64,000 bases of DNA from Bacillaceae bacterium OF18-1A (GCA_027694045.1 JAQEWB010000001.1:1054001-1118000), one strand, 5' to 3'. Positions 8,723 through 18,591 are shown, counted from the first letter of the stretch. A program made the numbers and translations. The notes: generated by a model not told the origin, from the sequence alone.

Positions 8723-10060
8723 TTATATAATGCCAAGTACATTTAAGAATACGATAATAATCGCAATTGGTGCGATAAAACGAAGTAAGAATAACCATAA
8801 TACGAACAGTTTATAGCCTTTATTTTTACTTACACCAAGCTCTTTCATTAATACATCTTTCTTCATTTTTAAAGGAACAAAGATGGAAACTAATAAAACA
8901 CCAAGTGGCATTAATACGTTACTAACTGCATAATCTGCTAAATCAAAGACTGTCTTTCCGAAAATCTTCAGATCACTTAATATACCAAATGATAGTGCTG
9001 ATGGTACTCCAACAACGAAGATTAATAACCCTACGATTAAAGCCATTTTTTCGCGTTTCCCTTTACCTTTCGCAGTTAAAGACGCAACGCTAATTTCTAA
9101 CATCGAAATTGCTGATGTAATAGTAGCAAAGAAGAATAGTAATAAGAAAACGATGAAGAATAATTTTCCGAATGCCATTTTACTGAAAATAGCTGGCAGT
9201 ACGATAAATAATAGCCCCGGTCCTTGAGATGGTTCCATCCCAAACGCGAACACTACTGGGAAGATCGCAAGTCCTGCAAGTAATGTAATCACAAGCGTTA
9301 AAGCTACGATTGAAAATGCTGAACGTGGTAAACTTTCTTCTTTCGGTAAGTATGAGCTATACGTTACCATTACTGCTACACCAACTGATAGTGAGAAGAA
9401 CGATTGCCCCATTGCATATAAAATAATTTCTGACGTTACATTTGAGAAATCAGGTTGTAAGAAGAAACGAACTCCTTCTCCAGCACCGTCTAATGTAAGG
9501 GCACGAACGATTAATACAAAGAATAAAACGAATAGTGCTGGCATGAAATATTTATTTACTTTTTCAACACCATTTTGTACACCTTTACTTACGATAAAAA
9601 TAGTAATAAGGATGAATAATAGCTGTGATCCAACTGCTAAATACGGATTGGAAATGATTTCACCAAACGTAGCTTCGTATGCGCCATTTCCTTCCCATAG
9701 TCTACCTGTAATTGCATTCCATAAATATAATAAAATCCATCCTCCTACAACACTGTAGAAAGAAAGCAATATGAAACATGTTACAATCCCTAATTTCCCT
9801 AACCATGGCCATAACGTTTTTGGTGCAATTTCTCTATACGCATCAACAGCCTCTTTTTGTGTGCTTCTTCCGATAACGAATTCAGCTAATAATAGCGGTA
9901 AACCAATTAATAATGTGAAACCGATGAAAATAAGGAAGAACGCGCCGCCTCCTCCAATTCCGGCCATATACGGGAACTTCCAAATCGCCCCTAGACCAAT
10001 TGCTGAACCTGCTGCAGCTAATACGAAACCTAATTTCGATGTCCATTGCTGTGAATTCAT
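8723..10060 (-). CDS. Sodium-dependent amino acid transporter (NSS/SNF family)
   Basis: 445 aa with about eleven transmembrane helices. Helix 1 carries the family motif [18 protein letters not shown] that lines the sodium and substrate sites, and helix 6 carries the expected unwound SFFSLSVG. Bacterial NSS members (LeuT, MhsT, TnaT) import neutral or aromatic amino acids with Na+. The upstream T-box has a UUC specifier, so synthesis should rise when tRNA-Phe is uncharged; import of phenylalanine (or aromatic amino acids) is therefore the best guess. Single gene. Confidence 0.9.
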   Translation of the reverse strand: MNSQQWTSKLGFVLAAAGSAIGLGAIWKFPYMAGIGGGGAFFLIFIGFTLLIGLPLLLAEFVIGRSTQKEAVDAYREIAPKTLWPWLGKLGIVTCFILLSFYSVVGGWILLYLWNAITGRLWEGNGAYEATFGEIISNPYLAVGSQLLFILITIFIVSKGVQNGVEKVNKYFMPALFVLFFVLIVRALTLDGAGEGVRFFLQPDFSNVTSEIILYAMGQSFFSLSVGVAVMVTYSSYLPKEESLPRSAFSIVALTLVITLLAGLAIFPVVFAFGMEPSQGPGLLFIVLPAIFSKMAFGKLFFIVFLLLFFFATITSAISMLEISVASLTAKGKGKREKMALIVGLLIFVVGVPSALSFGILSDLKIFGKTVFDLADYAVSNVLMPLGVLLVSIFVPLKMKKDVLMKELGVSKNKGYKLFVLWLFLLRFIAPIAIIIVFLNVLGII

Positions 10061-10166
10061 CTGTTAATCTCCTCTCTGTCTCTTTTTCTTTGTTACAATT
10101 CGGTATTTATATTGTTCTATCCATACTCTTTTCTAATACGTTCACTTCCTTCCTAGTAATAAAAAA

Positions 10167-10216
10167 CGCCCCTACGTAAATACGTAGGGACGACAAAAAT
10201 ATCGCGGTACCACCCT
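10167..10216 (-). promoter_or_regulatory. T-box module 3
   Basis: Third copy: AGGGTGGTACCGCG (10203-10216), terminator stem 10167-10192 and U-run. The three copies are spaced 87-89 bp apart and are nearly identical, which points to recent tandem duplication. Confidence 0.9.
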
Positions 10217-10256
10217 AGTTATGAAGATACACCAAAGTTAGAACCTAAATAAAAAA

Positions 10257-10305
10257 CGCCCCTACGCAAATACGTAGGGACGATAAAATATCGCGGTACC
10301 ACCCT
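10257..10305 (-). promoter_or_regulatory. T-box module 2
   Basis: Second copy: AGGGTGGTACCGCG (10292-10305), terminator stem 10257-10282 and U-run. It lacks its own Stem I and specifier. Confidence 0.9.
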
Positions 10306-10344
10306 AGTTATGAAGCCACAACAAAGTAAGACCTAAATAAAAAA

Positions 10345-10392
10345 CGTCCCTACGTAAATACGTAGGGACGATAAATATCGCGGTACCACCCT
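10345..10392 (-). promoter_or_regulatory. T-box module 1 (antiterminator and terminator)
   Basis: T-box sequence AGGGTGGTACCGCG (10379-10392), then a terminator stem CGTCCCTACG/CGTAGGGACG (10345-10370) and a U-run. It is the module nearest Stem I. Confidence 0.9.
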
Positions 10393-10803
10393 AGTTGTGA
10401 AACAATCTTCACCACTTTATTTGATAACGGTATAAACTACCGTCTTTCATTTCCTCACAACGCGAGATTTATGAAAGATGCTCCAGGACGAACTTCATGA
10501 ATAATCTATATACTGATTCACACCAACCATCAGCTCTCTGTAATAGGGAGATATTCACTACTATACCCTTTCATTGCCCAAATATTATTTTCCGAATTGA
10601 TTACTATCATTTTTATCACACATTAAAAATAGTGTCAACTTATATTTTGAATTTTTACGTATTACATTCTATTTGAAAATGTAAAATATGACTTTTAAGT
10701 GAATAATATTAGAATATTTATGTTCCATACTATATTAACTACTCTAACAGGTTTATAGTAATATACGATAAACGTAAGACAGCACGAGTAGGAGGAAAGA
10801 ATT

Positions 10804-12438
10804 TTGTCTACTTCAAAAGTTTTAAAAGGAACTGCTTTATTAAGCGGCGCGACAATGATTTCACGTATATTAGGTTTTATATACTTCTTCCCTTTTCAAC
10901 TATTAGTTGGAACGCAAGGGGTTGCTTTATATGGATATGCATACTCTTGGTACGGTATTTTATTAAGCTTTTCAACAGCTGGCATTCCTATTGCCGTCTC
11001 CAAATTTGTTGCAAAACATAATGCGCTTGGTGATTATAGTACAAGTAAAAAATTGTATAACTCGAGCGTAAAATTGATGTTGTTTATGGGCTTTTTAGGA
11101 TTTTTAATTTTATTTATTGGAGCACCGTACATATCACAATTTATTATTCGCTCGAAAACGCCAGATCCACAATTTATTGCCGATGTAACACTTACGATGC
11201 GAGCATTAAGTTTCGCACTTATTATCGTACCAGCTATGAGTGTTACGCGCGGTTATTTCCAAGGATTTCAACATATGAAACCTAGTGCTGTGTCTCAAGT
11301 AGTAGAACAAATTGCACGCGTTGTTTTCATTTTAGTTGGTAGTTTTATCGCCTCAAAATTATTAAGAGGTTCAGTAGCCTCTTCTGTTGCCGTTGCTACG
11401 TTTGGTGCTGTGATCGGGGCACTTGCCAGCGTTTCTATTTTAATGATGTACTGGAAAAAATATAACCGATTAAAACCTCCCGAAGGCGAATTAAAATCAA
11501 GGGCATCCAATATTCCGTTAAAAAGTATTTATATAGAATTACTTCGATATGCAATCCCAATTGTCTTTGTCGGTATTGCAATTCCGCTCTATACGTTAGT
11601 AGATCAATATACTGTAGCTGATGTCCTTAGAGCAATGGGAGAGCCGTTAGAAACAGCGAATGCAGTGTTCGCTTATATAACGAACTATGCCCAAAAGTTA
11701 ATTATGATTCCAGCTTCACTTGCAACCGGATTCTCATTAACAATCATTCCGGCTATAACGAAATCTTATACAAGCGGGAAACTAGAAGAATTACAAGAAC
11801 AAATTTCAAAGATATTCCAAGTATTGTTATTCTTCACCATTCCAGCTGCATTCGGCCTTGCTAGCATCGCTTATGATGCATTCCGCATGGTTTATGTAGA
11901 TCCTAAAATTGCACTTGATGGATCACAATATTTAATTTCATTTGCACCGTCTGCTATATTAAGTGCGATTTTCACAGTTTCAGCAGCTATTTTACAGGGG
12001 ATTGATTATCAAAGAAAAACAATGATTGCATTTTCAGTCGGTATTCTCGTTAAGGTTTTAGTGAACACACCGCTCTTACATTTATTCGGTGGACATGGTG
12101 CTGTACTTGGAACAATTCTTGGATATCTCGTTTCAAATGTTATTATGCTGTACTGCATCGTTAAGTTTGCGAAATTTAAAATAGGTGAAACAGCAAAAAC
12201 AGTATTTCTTATTACGATTTACTCAGCAGCAATGTCTGCTGTTGTAATTGCATTAAAAGTAATTTTAAAATGGATCATTCCTGGACAATCTTATATCGAA
12301 TCACTGCTTATTGTATTTATATGTGGCGCTGTAGGAGGAGTTGTTTACCTTTTATTCGTATTAACAAGTGGGCTTGCTTCACATATTCTTGGTGATCGTA
12401 TTCAACGTTTACCTGTATTAGGCAAGTTAGTAAAATAA
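10804..12438 (+). CDS. MurJ/SpoVB-type polysaccharide flippase (YtgP-like)
   Basis: 544 aa, the same length as Bacillus MurJ (YtgP), with about 14 transmembrane helices. Starts at TTG 10804 with AGGAGGAAAG ahead. The N-terminus (KGTALLSGATMISRILGFIY) and the conserved GIPIAVSKFVAKHNALGDY are typical of the MOP/MATE-like flippases that turn lipid II or other lipid-linked sugars across the membrane. B. cereus-group genomes carry several paralogues, so this copy may serve lipid II, a spore-specific step or a wall polymer; the sequence does not decide. Single gene with its own terminator. Confidence 0.85.
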   Translation: MSTSKVLKGTALLSGATMISRILGFIYFFPFQLLVGTQGVALYGYAYSWYGILLSFSTAGIPIAVSKFVAKHNALGDYSTSKKLYNSSVKLMLFMGFLGFLILFIGAPYISQFIIRSKTPDPQFIADVTLTMRALSFALIIVPAMSVTRGYFQGFQHMKPSAVSQVVEQIARVVFILVGSFIASKLLRGSVASSVAVATFGAVIGALASVSILMMYWKKYNRLKPPEGELKSRASNIPLKSIYIELLRYAIPIVFVGIAIPLYTLVDQYTVADVLRAMGEPLETANAVFAYITNYAQKLIMIPASLATGFSLTIIPAITKSYTSGKLEELQEQISKIFQVLLFFTIPAAFGLASIAYDAFRMVYVDPKIALDGSQYLISFAPSAILSAIFTVSAAILQGIDYQRKTMIAFSVGILVKVLVNTPLLHLFGGHGAVLGTILGYLVSNVIMLYCIVKFAKFKIGETAKTVFLITIYSAAMSAVVIALKVILKWIIPGQSYIESLLIVFICGAVGGVVYLLFVLTSGLASHILGDRIQRLPVLGKLVK

Positions 12439-12476
12439 AAAGAAGAGATGTAACTCATTGTTACATCTCTTCTTTT
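12437..12476. terminator. Bidirectional terminator
   Basis: Stem of about 17 bp spanning 12437-12476 between convergent genes, A-run before and T-run after. Confidence 0.9.
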
Positions 12477-12652
12477 TATTTTACATATTGAATATGTTTT
12501 TGTTGTTCAGCAATATGTAATTCTGGAGCATGGTGTTCTACTAAATGTAATACCTCTTTTATTAACATTTCCAACTCCTGTACACTATACTCCGGTTTCT
12601 CTATTAACGTATTCGCCATACGCTCATATAAGTTTTCAGGCTTAATACTCAT
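12476..12652 (-). CDS. Small acidic/helical protein of unknown function
   Basis: 58 aa from ATG 12652; a GTG at 12673 overlapping the GNAT stop is an alternative start with AGGA close ahead. The chain is predicted helical, His- and Glu-rich near the C-terminus, without a signal peptide or recognised domain. It is placed to be translationally coupled to the upstream acetyltransferase gene, which is itself broken. Confidence 0.55.
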   Translation of the reverse strand: MSIKPENLYERMANTLIEKPEYSVQELEMLIKEVLHLVEHHAPELHIAEQQKHIQYVK

Positions 12653-12662
12653 TCGTTTCACT

Positions 12663-13190
12663 TCAAATCCCACTTAATCCTATTTCTACCCAATAACGCT
12701 GAATAATTTCCCCAGTATAAGAAGAAACTACTTCATTTTCTAACACACCGCCAACCTTTTGAATCGTTTTAGCCGAAGCAATATTAACTTTATCGCAAGT
12801 TATTAACACTTTCTGCAATCCTAACTTTTGTGCTTCATATAATGCGAGTTTCAATTATTTTGTCGCGTAACCTTGGCGACGTTTATTCGGGTGGACACTG
12901 TAACCGATATGACCGCTTTCCAGTAATAATTCTGGATTTAATCGATGTCTAATATTCACAAAACCTATAAGTTCCCCTTTTTCAAAACTTAAAAACTGAC
13001 TAGATGGTACTCGATTTCCTTGTAAGTTTTCTCCGATTTCTTGTATACGCAATTTTTCAAACCATTCATCAAGAGAATCAAAATTTTGTAGAGAACTACT
13101 ACCGTATGGTTGTTCATCAGCATGTAAAAATGCCTCTCGATACTCCATGATTTCCCCGTCATATTTATATATTGGTTTTAATAGTTTCAT
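12663..13190 (-). pseudogene. GNAT family N-acetyltransferase interrupted by an in-frame stop
   Basis: Reads as one 175-codon GNAT frame from ATG 13190 (GGGGAAT ahead) to 12663, except for a TAA at 12855-12857. The first part (111 aa) has the usual alpha/beta start and ends in the acetyl-CoA loop RRQGYATK. The rest (helix LALYEAQKLGLQKVLIT, the CDKVN segment and the typical C-terminal strand) continues in the same frame right after the stop. A truncated product would lack half of the CoA-binding fold, so the gene is probably non-functional unless the stop is read through. Confidence 0.8.
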
Positions 13191-13219
13191 TGCTATTCCC
13201 CTCTTTATAACCTAAAACA

Positions 13220-13258
13220 AACACCTTAATAGTGGCTATTTCACTATTAAGGTGTTCC
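13220..13258 (-). terminator. Terminator of the cysteine synthase operon
   Basis: Perfect 15-bp inverted repeat (13220-13234 with 13242-13256) just after the stop on the minus strand. Confidence 0.85.
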
Positions 13259-13266
13259 CTTCGCTT

Positions 13267-14184
13267 TTATTCAAATAACCCCATACTCAAATAACGCTCA
13301 CCTGTATCAGGTGCAATACATAAAACTTTTTTACCAGCGCCTAATCGTTTCGCTATCATAATTGCTGCGTAAACAGATGCTCCAGAAGACGGTCCAACTA
13401 ATAAACCTTCTTGTCTTGCTAAGTTTCTCATTGTCGTTAAAGCCTCTTCGTCTGCAATTTGAATAATTTCGTTATACACTTCTGTATTTAAGTTTTTCGG
13501 GATAAATCCTGGACTTGTTCCTACAAGTTTATGAGGACCCGGAACACCACCTGATAAAACAGGTGATCCTTTTGGTTCTACTACTGCAATATATAAGTTT
13601 GGTAGTTTCTCTTTTAACGTTTCCCCAGTCCCTGTAATCGTTCCGCCCGTTCCAGCCGTTGCTACAAAAGCATCAAGTTCTCCATCCATTTGTTCATAAA
13701 TTTCAAGTGCAGTCGTATAACGGTGAATATTCGGGTTTGCTGGATTTTCAAATTGTTGCGGAATAAAACTATTTGGAATTTGCTTTTGTAGTTCTAACGC
13801 CTTTGCAATTGCTCCTGGCATTCTTTGTTCTGCCGGTGTTAACACTACTTCTGCTCCGTATGCTTTTAATAAATTTATACGCTCTTTTGACATATTATCT
13901 GGCATAATTAAAATCGCTTTATATCCTTTAGCAGCTGCATTCATTGCTAAGCCTATTCCTGTATTTCCACTTGTTGGCTCAATAATTGTATCCCCTGGTT
14001 TAATAAGACCATTCTCTTCTGCAACGTGCAGTAAATTATATGCAGCACGGTCTTTCACACTACGTGACGGATTAAACATTTCTAATTTCACATACACATC
14101 CGCTGCGTCTTCTGGAATAAATTTTGACAATCGGACAACAGGTGTGTCTCCTATTAATTCTGTAACATTTTCACATAATTTCAT
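13267..14184 (-). CDS. Cysteine synthase family protein (O-acetylserine sulfhydrylase type)
   Basis: 305 aa of PLP fold type II. The Schiff-base lysine is Lys44 in PSRSVKDRA; the substrate loop TSGNTG is at 71-76; the phosphate loop GTGGTITGTG is near 175-185; the C-terminal PSSGAS and PDTGERYLS are intact. The family joins O-acetylserine (or a related acceptor) with sulfide to make cysteine. The length and sequence are closer to the secondary Bacillus paralogues than to the main CysK, so the real donor may differ. It follows an Fsr-like exporter by 10 bp in one operon. Confidence 0.88.
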   Translation of the reverse strand: MKLCENVTELIGDTPVVRLSKFIPEDAADVYVKLEMFNPSRSVKDRAAYNLLHVAEENGLIKPGDTIIEPTSGNTGIGLAMNAAAKGYKAILIMPDNMSKERINLLKAYGAEVVLTPAEQRMPGAIAKALELQKQIPNSFIPQQFENPANPNIHRYTTALEIYEQMDGELDAFVATAGTGGTITGTGETLKEKLPNLYIAVVEPKGSPVLSGGVPGPHKLVGTSPGFIPKNLNTEVYNEIIQIADEEALTTMRNLARQEGLLVGPSSGASVYAAIMIAKRLGAGKKVLCIAPDTGERYLSMGLFE

Positions 14185-14194
14185 AGCGCATCTC

Positions 14195-15406
14195 CTATTC
14201 TATCGTTTTCTTATCACTTGGTAATAACCAAGAAGTAAGTCCAATTAATGGTAGACAACTACATAATAGCATAATGAATTGTAGACTATATATATCAGCC
14301 AACTTCCCAAGAACTACAGATCCTAAAGCGCCGAGTCCAAACGCAAGCCCTACAATTAATCCAGATACCATTCCTACTTTTCCAGGAACAAGCTCTTGCG
14401 CATAAACAACAATGACACTAAAACTACTTGAACTAATGAAACCGATACATAGAAATAACGGTACAACCCACATCAATGAGACATGTGGTAATAAAAGTGC
14501 TAGTGGCGCTGAACCTAGCATTGAAAATACGATGATATTTTTCTTACCAAATCGATCTGCTAACGGTCCACCGAAGAAAGTTCCTAACACACCAGCAATC
14601 ATAAATGCGAAGACGAAATACTGGGCGTTTTTTATAGATAAACCATAATGCTCTATTAAGTAAAACTGATAGAAATTCCCGATACCAGCACCGTACCAAG
14701 AACGTACAAAAGTAAGGAAAACAAGAAGTATAATAACAAATTTAATATGTGTACTGACAATCGCGTTTTCCGCCTCAAGCGCAGCCCTCTTTTTTCTTCT
14801 CACAGCACCAGTTGCTAATTCATTCCTATACCAATTAGATACGAAAATTAACAATACAATTCCTACCGCTGCAAATGCGGTAAAACCTAAAGAACCAATT
14901 TGACCGAGCGGAACGAAAATTAACGCTGTAAAAATAGGAGCTAGGGAATTCCCTGTATTTCCTCCCACTTGATAAATTGCTTGTGCTAAACCTCTTTTTG
15001 CACCGGCTGCCATATAAGCAACTCGGGCACCTTCTGGATGAAAGACTGCGGAACCTAATCCGATAAATAAAACAGAAATAATAACAATAATAAAGTTCGG
15101 TGCAAACGCGAGTCCAATCATCCCAAGCATACTCGAAAACATACCGAGCGGTAATAAAAATGGTGACGGCTTCTTATCCGAATACATACCAAAAACCGGT
15201 TGCATAATCGATGACGTCATATTTAATGCAAACGCAATCCACCCTACTTGCATATAGGATAAATTCATCGTTTTTTCCAAGATAGGAAACAACGCGGGCA
15301 CAACTGCTTGCATCGAATCATTTAAAAAATGACCGAAACTAATCGCAAATAGTATTCGATATATCGTCGGTGTTTCTACTGTGTTTTTTTGCGAAACTGC
15401 CTGCAT
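14195..15406 (-). CDS. MFS exporter, fosmidomycin-resistance (Fsr) type
   Basis: 403 aa, twelve transmembrane helices. The start region FAISFGHFLNDSMQAVVPALFPIL and the FHPEGARVAYMAAG motif are hallmarks of Fsr-type major facilitator proteins. These export small polar drugs or metabolites by proton antiport. Being first in an operon with a cysteine synthase-like gene, it might export a cysteine-related metabolite rather than an antibiotic; this is inference. ATG 15406 has AGGAG ahead. The 200-bp region upstream shows no riboswitch that I recognise. Confidence 0.85.
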   Translation of the reverse strand: MQAVSQKNTVETPTIYRILFAISFGHFLNDSMQAVVPALFPILEKTMNLSYMQVGWIAFALNMTSSIMQPVFGMYSDKKPSPFLLPLGMFSSMLGMIGLAFAPNFIIVIISVLFIGLGSAVFHPEGARVAYMAAGAKRGLAQAIYQVGGNTGNSLAPIFTALIFVPLGQIGSLGFTAFAAVGIVLLIFVSNWYRNELATGAVRRKKRAALEAENAIVSTHIKFVIILLVFLTFVRSWYGAGIGNFYQFYLIEHYGLSIKNAQYFVFAFMIAGVLGTFFGGPLADRFGKKNIIVFSMLGSAPLALLLPHVSLMWVVPLFLCIGFISSSSFSVIVVYAQELVPGKVGMVSGLIVGLAFGLGALGSVVLGKLADIYSLQFIMLLCSCLPLIGLTSWLLPSDKKTIE

Positions 15407-15628
15407 ATGTGTATTTCTCCTTCCTGTACAAAATATATATTTATTACAGTAGGTGTAATAAATTCTGACTTTTGAAACATTTCTATTCTATACTGGTTTC
15501 ATTTCTTTTTCCAGAAATATCACTTCTTACATAATATATTTTTTCTATACGTTTTATCGGATTTATTTATAGAAATTTTCTATATTTTCTTTTATACTAA
15601 GGCAGAGATGAAGGAAAGGATGACAACT

Positions 15629-17269
15629 ATGAAGAAAAAAACAAAGGGAATCGTTGCACTCTCAATCACATTATCTATGTTTTTAACAGCATGTGGTCAA
15701 AAACAAGAGGCAACAACTACTGGAGAAAAGAAAAAAGAATCTTCAAAACAAGTATTAAACATTGTAGAAGCTCGGGAAATTTCTACACTTGATTCATCTA
15801 TCGCAACCGATGGATTTTCTTACGCTGCTTTAAACAACGTAATGGAAGGATTATATATGCCTGGGCCTGACAATAAACCTGTTCCTGCAGCAGCTGAATC
15901 ATACAAACTGAGCGAAGACGGAAAAACATATACATTTACATTACACGATTCAAAATGGTCAAATGGCGATCCAGTAACTGCTCATGATTTTGAATATGCA
16001 TGGAAACGTGCCGTTAATCCAGAAACTGCTTCTGAATACGCTCATATTATGTTTGATATTAAAAATGCTGAAAAAATAAATAAAAAAGAATTGCCAATCG
16101 ACACATTTGGTGTAAAAGCAATTGACGATAAAACGTTAGAAGTGCAGTTAGAACACCCTGTACCATACTTTTTAGGATTAATGGGATTTGCAACATTTTA
16201 TCCTCAAAACCAAAAGTTTGTAGAAGCGCAAGGAAAAAATTACGGACTTGAAGCTGCAAATGTGGTTTATAACGGACCGTTCCAATTAAGTGAGTGGAAA
16301 CATGATACGAGTTACAAAATGACGAAAAACCCGAACTACTGGGATAATAAAAATGTAAAATTGAATGAAATCAATGTAAATATCGTAAAAGATACTTCAA
16401 CAGCCGTTAATTTATTTGAAAGTAAACAAGTAGACCGAATTACGATTAATTCAGAGTTTGTTGATAAATATCAAAAAGATCCAAGCTTAAAGAAAATGGA
16501 ACGCCCTTCTGTAACATTTTTCAGATTTAGTCAAAAGAATCCTTTATTAGCAAACAAAAATGCTCGAAAAGCGATTTCGCTTGCTTTTGATAAACAAGGA
16601 ATCGCAACAACGATTTTAAATAATGGTTCTATACCTGCGAATGCATTCGTTCCAAAAGGATTCGTAAAAGGACCTGACAATAAAGATTTTCGTGCTACAA
16701 GTAATGTAAAAATAGAAACAAATGTGAAAGAAGCAAAAACATTATGGGAGACTGCGAAAAAGGAAACAAATGTACAAAACGCTTCTCTTTCAATCATAAC
16801 TACAGACGAGTCTAACGATAAAAAAATTAGTGAGTTTTTAAAAGGTGAACTGGAGAAAAACTTACCTGGATTAAAAATTACATTACAGCCGCTTCCAGTA
16901 AAAGCATTTTTAGATCGTGAAGGAAATGGCGATTTTGAAATTTCACTTTCTACTTGGGGACCAGATTATCCTGATCCTACAACATTTTTAAATATGTTCG
17001 TCACAGACGGACCGTTTAATAAGATGAGTTACTCAAACAAACAATACGACGAATTAATTGAGAAAACGAGCTCTACTTTAGTAACTGACTTACCAGCACG
17101 TTGGAAAGCGTTCCAAGATGCCGAGAAAATCTTACTTGAAGATGATGCAGCTATCGCTCCAATCTTCCAATCAGGACTTGTATATTTAGAACGTCCAACA
17201 GTAAAAGGTGTTGTTGTTCGTCCATTTGCAGGAATTTATTCTTATAAGTCGGCCTCTATTACAGAATAA
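15629..17269 (+). CDS. Oligopeptide ABC transporter substrate-binding lipoprotein (OppA-like)
   Basis: 546 aa from the ATG at 15629, with GGAAAGG about ten bases before it. The signal peptide ends in a lipobox (FLTAC), so the protein is lipid-anchored on the outer face of the membrane. The body has the SBP_bac_5 signatures: FTLHDSKWSNGDPVTAHDFEYAWKR region near 110-130 and the C-terminal Trp-Gly-Pro-Asp-Tyr-Pro-Asp-Pro hinge. It would capture peptides for an Opp/Dpp permease, but no permease or ATPase gene is nearby, so it must use a transporter encoded elsewhere. Confidence 0.92.
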   Translation: MKKKTKGIVALSITLSMFLTACGQKQEATTTGEKKKESSKQVLNIVEAREISTLDSSIATDGFSYAALNNVMEGLYMPGPDNKPVPAAAESYKLSEDGKTYTFTLHDSKWSNGDPVTAHDFEYAWKRAVNPETASEYAHIMFDIKNAEKINKKELPIDTFGVKAIDDKTLEVQLEHPVPYFLGLMGFATFYPQNQKFVEAQGKNYGLEAANVVYNGPFQLSEWKHDTSYKMTKNPNYWDNKNVKLNEINVNIVKDTSTAVNLFESKQVDRITINSEFVDKYQKDPSLKKMERPSVTFFRFSQKNPLLANKNARKAISLAFDKQGIATTILNNGSIPANAFVPKGFVKGPDNKDFRATSNVKIETNVKEAKTLWETAKKETNVQNASLSIITTDESNDKKISEFLKGELEKNLPGLKITLQPLPVKAFLDREGNGDFEISLSTWGPDYPDPTTFLNMFVTDGPFNKMSYSNKQYDELIEKTSSTLVTDLPARWKAFQDAEKILLEDDAAIAPIFQSGLVYLERPTVKGVVVRPFAGIYSYKSASITE

Positions 17270-17272
17270 GAA

Positions 17273-17310
17273 AAAGGCGATCCTAAAACATATTAGGATC
17301 GCCTTTTTTA
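17273..17310. terminator. Bidirectional terminator
   Basis: Stem AAAGGCGATCCTA/TAGGATCGCCTTT over 17273-17306, between the convergent oppA-like and hflX genes. Confidence 0.9.
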
Positions 17311-18570
17311 TTAAATTGCAAAACGCTTATATTTTTCGTAATCGCTCGTCTTACATTCTACTTCTAGTTTCGTACCTTCGTTTTCATAACTCGTAGATAG
17401 AACGTGCGCATGATTATTGAAATAAGAAACTACCTGTCCTTGATCATATGGAATTAACATCTCACACTTCGTATACTCTTTATAGATGTGTGAGCGAATC
17501 ATTTTTACAAGTTCTTCAATTCCAACGTGTTTCTTCGCTGATAAATAAACACGGTCTTCTTGTACTTTCGGAATTTCAACATCTACCATATCTGATTTGT
17601 TATAAGCATAAATGGTTGGGATATTTTCTACTCCAATTTTCTTTAACGTTTCATTTGTAATATCAATTAATTGTTCATAGTTTGGATTTGCGTAATCTAC
17701 AACGTGAATAAGTAAATCCGCTTCCGCTACTTCTTCTAACGTTGAACGGAATGCTTTTACAAGATGGTGTGGTAATTTACTTACGAATCCAACTGTATCT
17801 GTTAATAAAAATGATTTATTATCTGGTAAATCAATATTTCGTACAGATGTCTCTAATGTCGCAAATAACATATCTTTTTCAAATACTTGTTTTTCTTCTG
17901 TACCATTGTAAATCTCAAGCATCGCATTCATCGTCGTTGACTTTCCTGCGTTCGTATAACCTACTAATGCTACAACAGGTACTTCATTTTTCTTACGTTG
18001 TTTTCGCTGCGTTTGACGCTGCGCAACAAGAGCTTCTAAATCTTTATTTAACACTGCAATTTGTTCTTCAATTTTACGACGATCTAACTCTAATTTCTTC
18101 TCACCGACACCTTTATTTTTCGTGCCAACACCGCCACTCTGTCTTCCTAACGATTCACGAAGACCGATTAAACGAGGCATCATATATTGAAGATGTGCTA
18201 CTTCTACTTGCAACTGTGCTTCTTTCGTTTTCGCACGTTGCGCAAAAATATCTAAAATTAAAATGGTACGATCAATAACTTTACAATCTAAATCTTCTTC
18301 TAAATTTCGAATTTGTGAAGGAGATAATTCATCATTAAAGATTACCATATTCGCATCTACTTCATTTATATAGGCTGCTACTTCTTCAATCTTTCCTTTT
18401 CCAATATAATGGGATGGATTTACACGTTGCAAATTTTGCGTCACTTGTCCAATTACCTCTACATCACAAGCTTCTGCAAGATTCGTTAGCTCTTCCATCG
18501 AATATGCAAAATCATCCTCATTACCTAAATTCACTCCAACTAAAACTGCTCTTTGTAATAATTCTTCCAT
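17311..18570 (-). CDS. hflX: Ribosome-associated GTPase HflX
   Basis: 419 aa. The N-terminal HflX domain has the GxxGExxLExDRR signature (GVGEKKLELDRR) preceded by the SGGVGTKNKG loop. The G domain shows G1 VGYTNAGKST, G3 DTVGF, G4 NKSD. HflX splits stalled or hibernating 70S ribosomes; in Listeria a paralogue (HflXr) gives macrolide/lincosamide resistance and is induced through a leader ORF and terminator. This copy also has such a leader (18592-18702), so it may be the stress-inducible paralogue rather than the glnRA-linked YnbA copy of Bacillus. ATG 18570 has GGAGG ahead. Confidence 0.92.
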   Translation of the reverse strand: MEELLQRAVLVGVNLGNEDDFAYSMEELTNLAEACDVEVIGQVTQNLQRVNPSHYIGKGKIEEVAAYINEVDANMVIFNDELSPSQIRNLEEDLDCKVIDRTILILDIFAQRAKTKEAQLQVEVAHLQYMMPRLIGLRESLGRQSGGVGTKNKGVGEKKLELDRRKIEEQIAVLNKDLEALVAQRQTQRKQRKKNEVPVVALVGYTNAGKSTTMNAMLEIYNGTEEKQVFEKDMLFATLETSVRNIDLPDNKSFLLTDTVGFVSKLPHHLVKAFRSTLEEVAEADLLIHVVDYANPNYEQLIDITNETLKKIGVENIPTIYAYNKSDMVDVEIPKVQEDRVYLSAKKHVGIEELVKMIRSHIYKEYTKCEMLIPYDQGQVVSYFNNHAHVLSTSYENEGTKLEVECKTSDYEKYKRFAI

Positions 18571-18591
18571 ATATTTATTCCTCCATTTCGA

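Larger units (their letters stand above)
10160..10603 (-). promoter_or_regulatory. T-box leader with Phe specifier and three tandem regulatory modules
   Basis: Read on the minus strand, one Stem I (about 10440-10575, with the GNTG/AGAGA and GGTTGGTG elements) is followed by three copies of the T-box antiterminator and terminator. The specifier loop reads ATGAAG-TTC-GTCCTGGAG (TTC at 10490-10492). It aligns base for base with the asnA T-box in this window, where AAC occupies the same place. TTC decodes Phe. A promoter TTGACA (10633-10638), 17 bp, TAAAAA precedes it. Confidence 0.88.

Noticed and set aside
12663..12854. Separate 63-codon gene starting at TTG 12854
   Set aside because: No ribosome site, and its sequence is the in-frame remainder of the GNAT gene after a stop.
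15407..15607. Riboswitch or S-box ahead of the Fsr-like/cysteine synthase operon
   Set aside because: No S-box, T-box or other conserved elements were found; only AT-rich promoter-like sequence.
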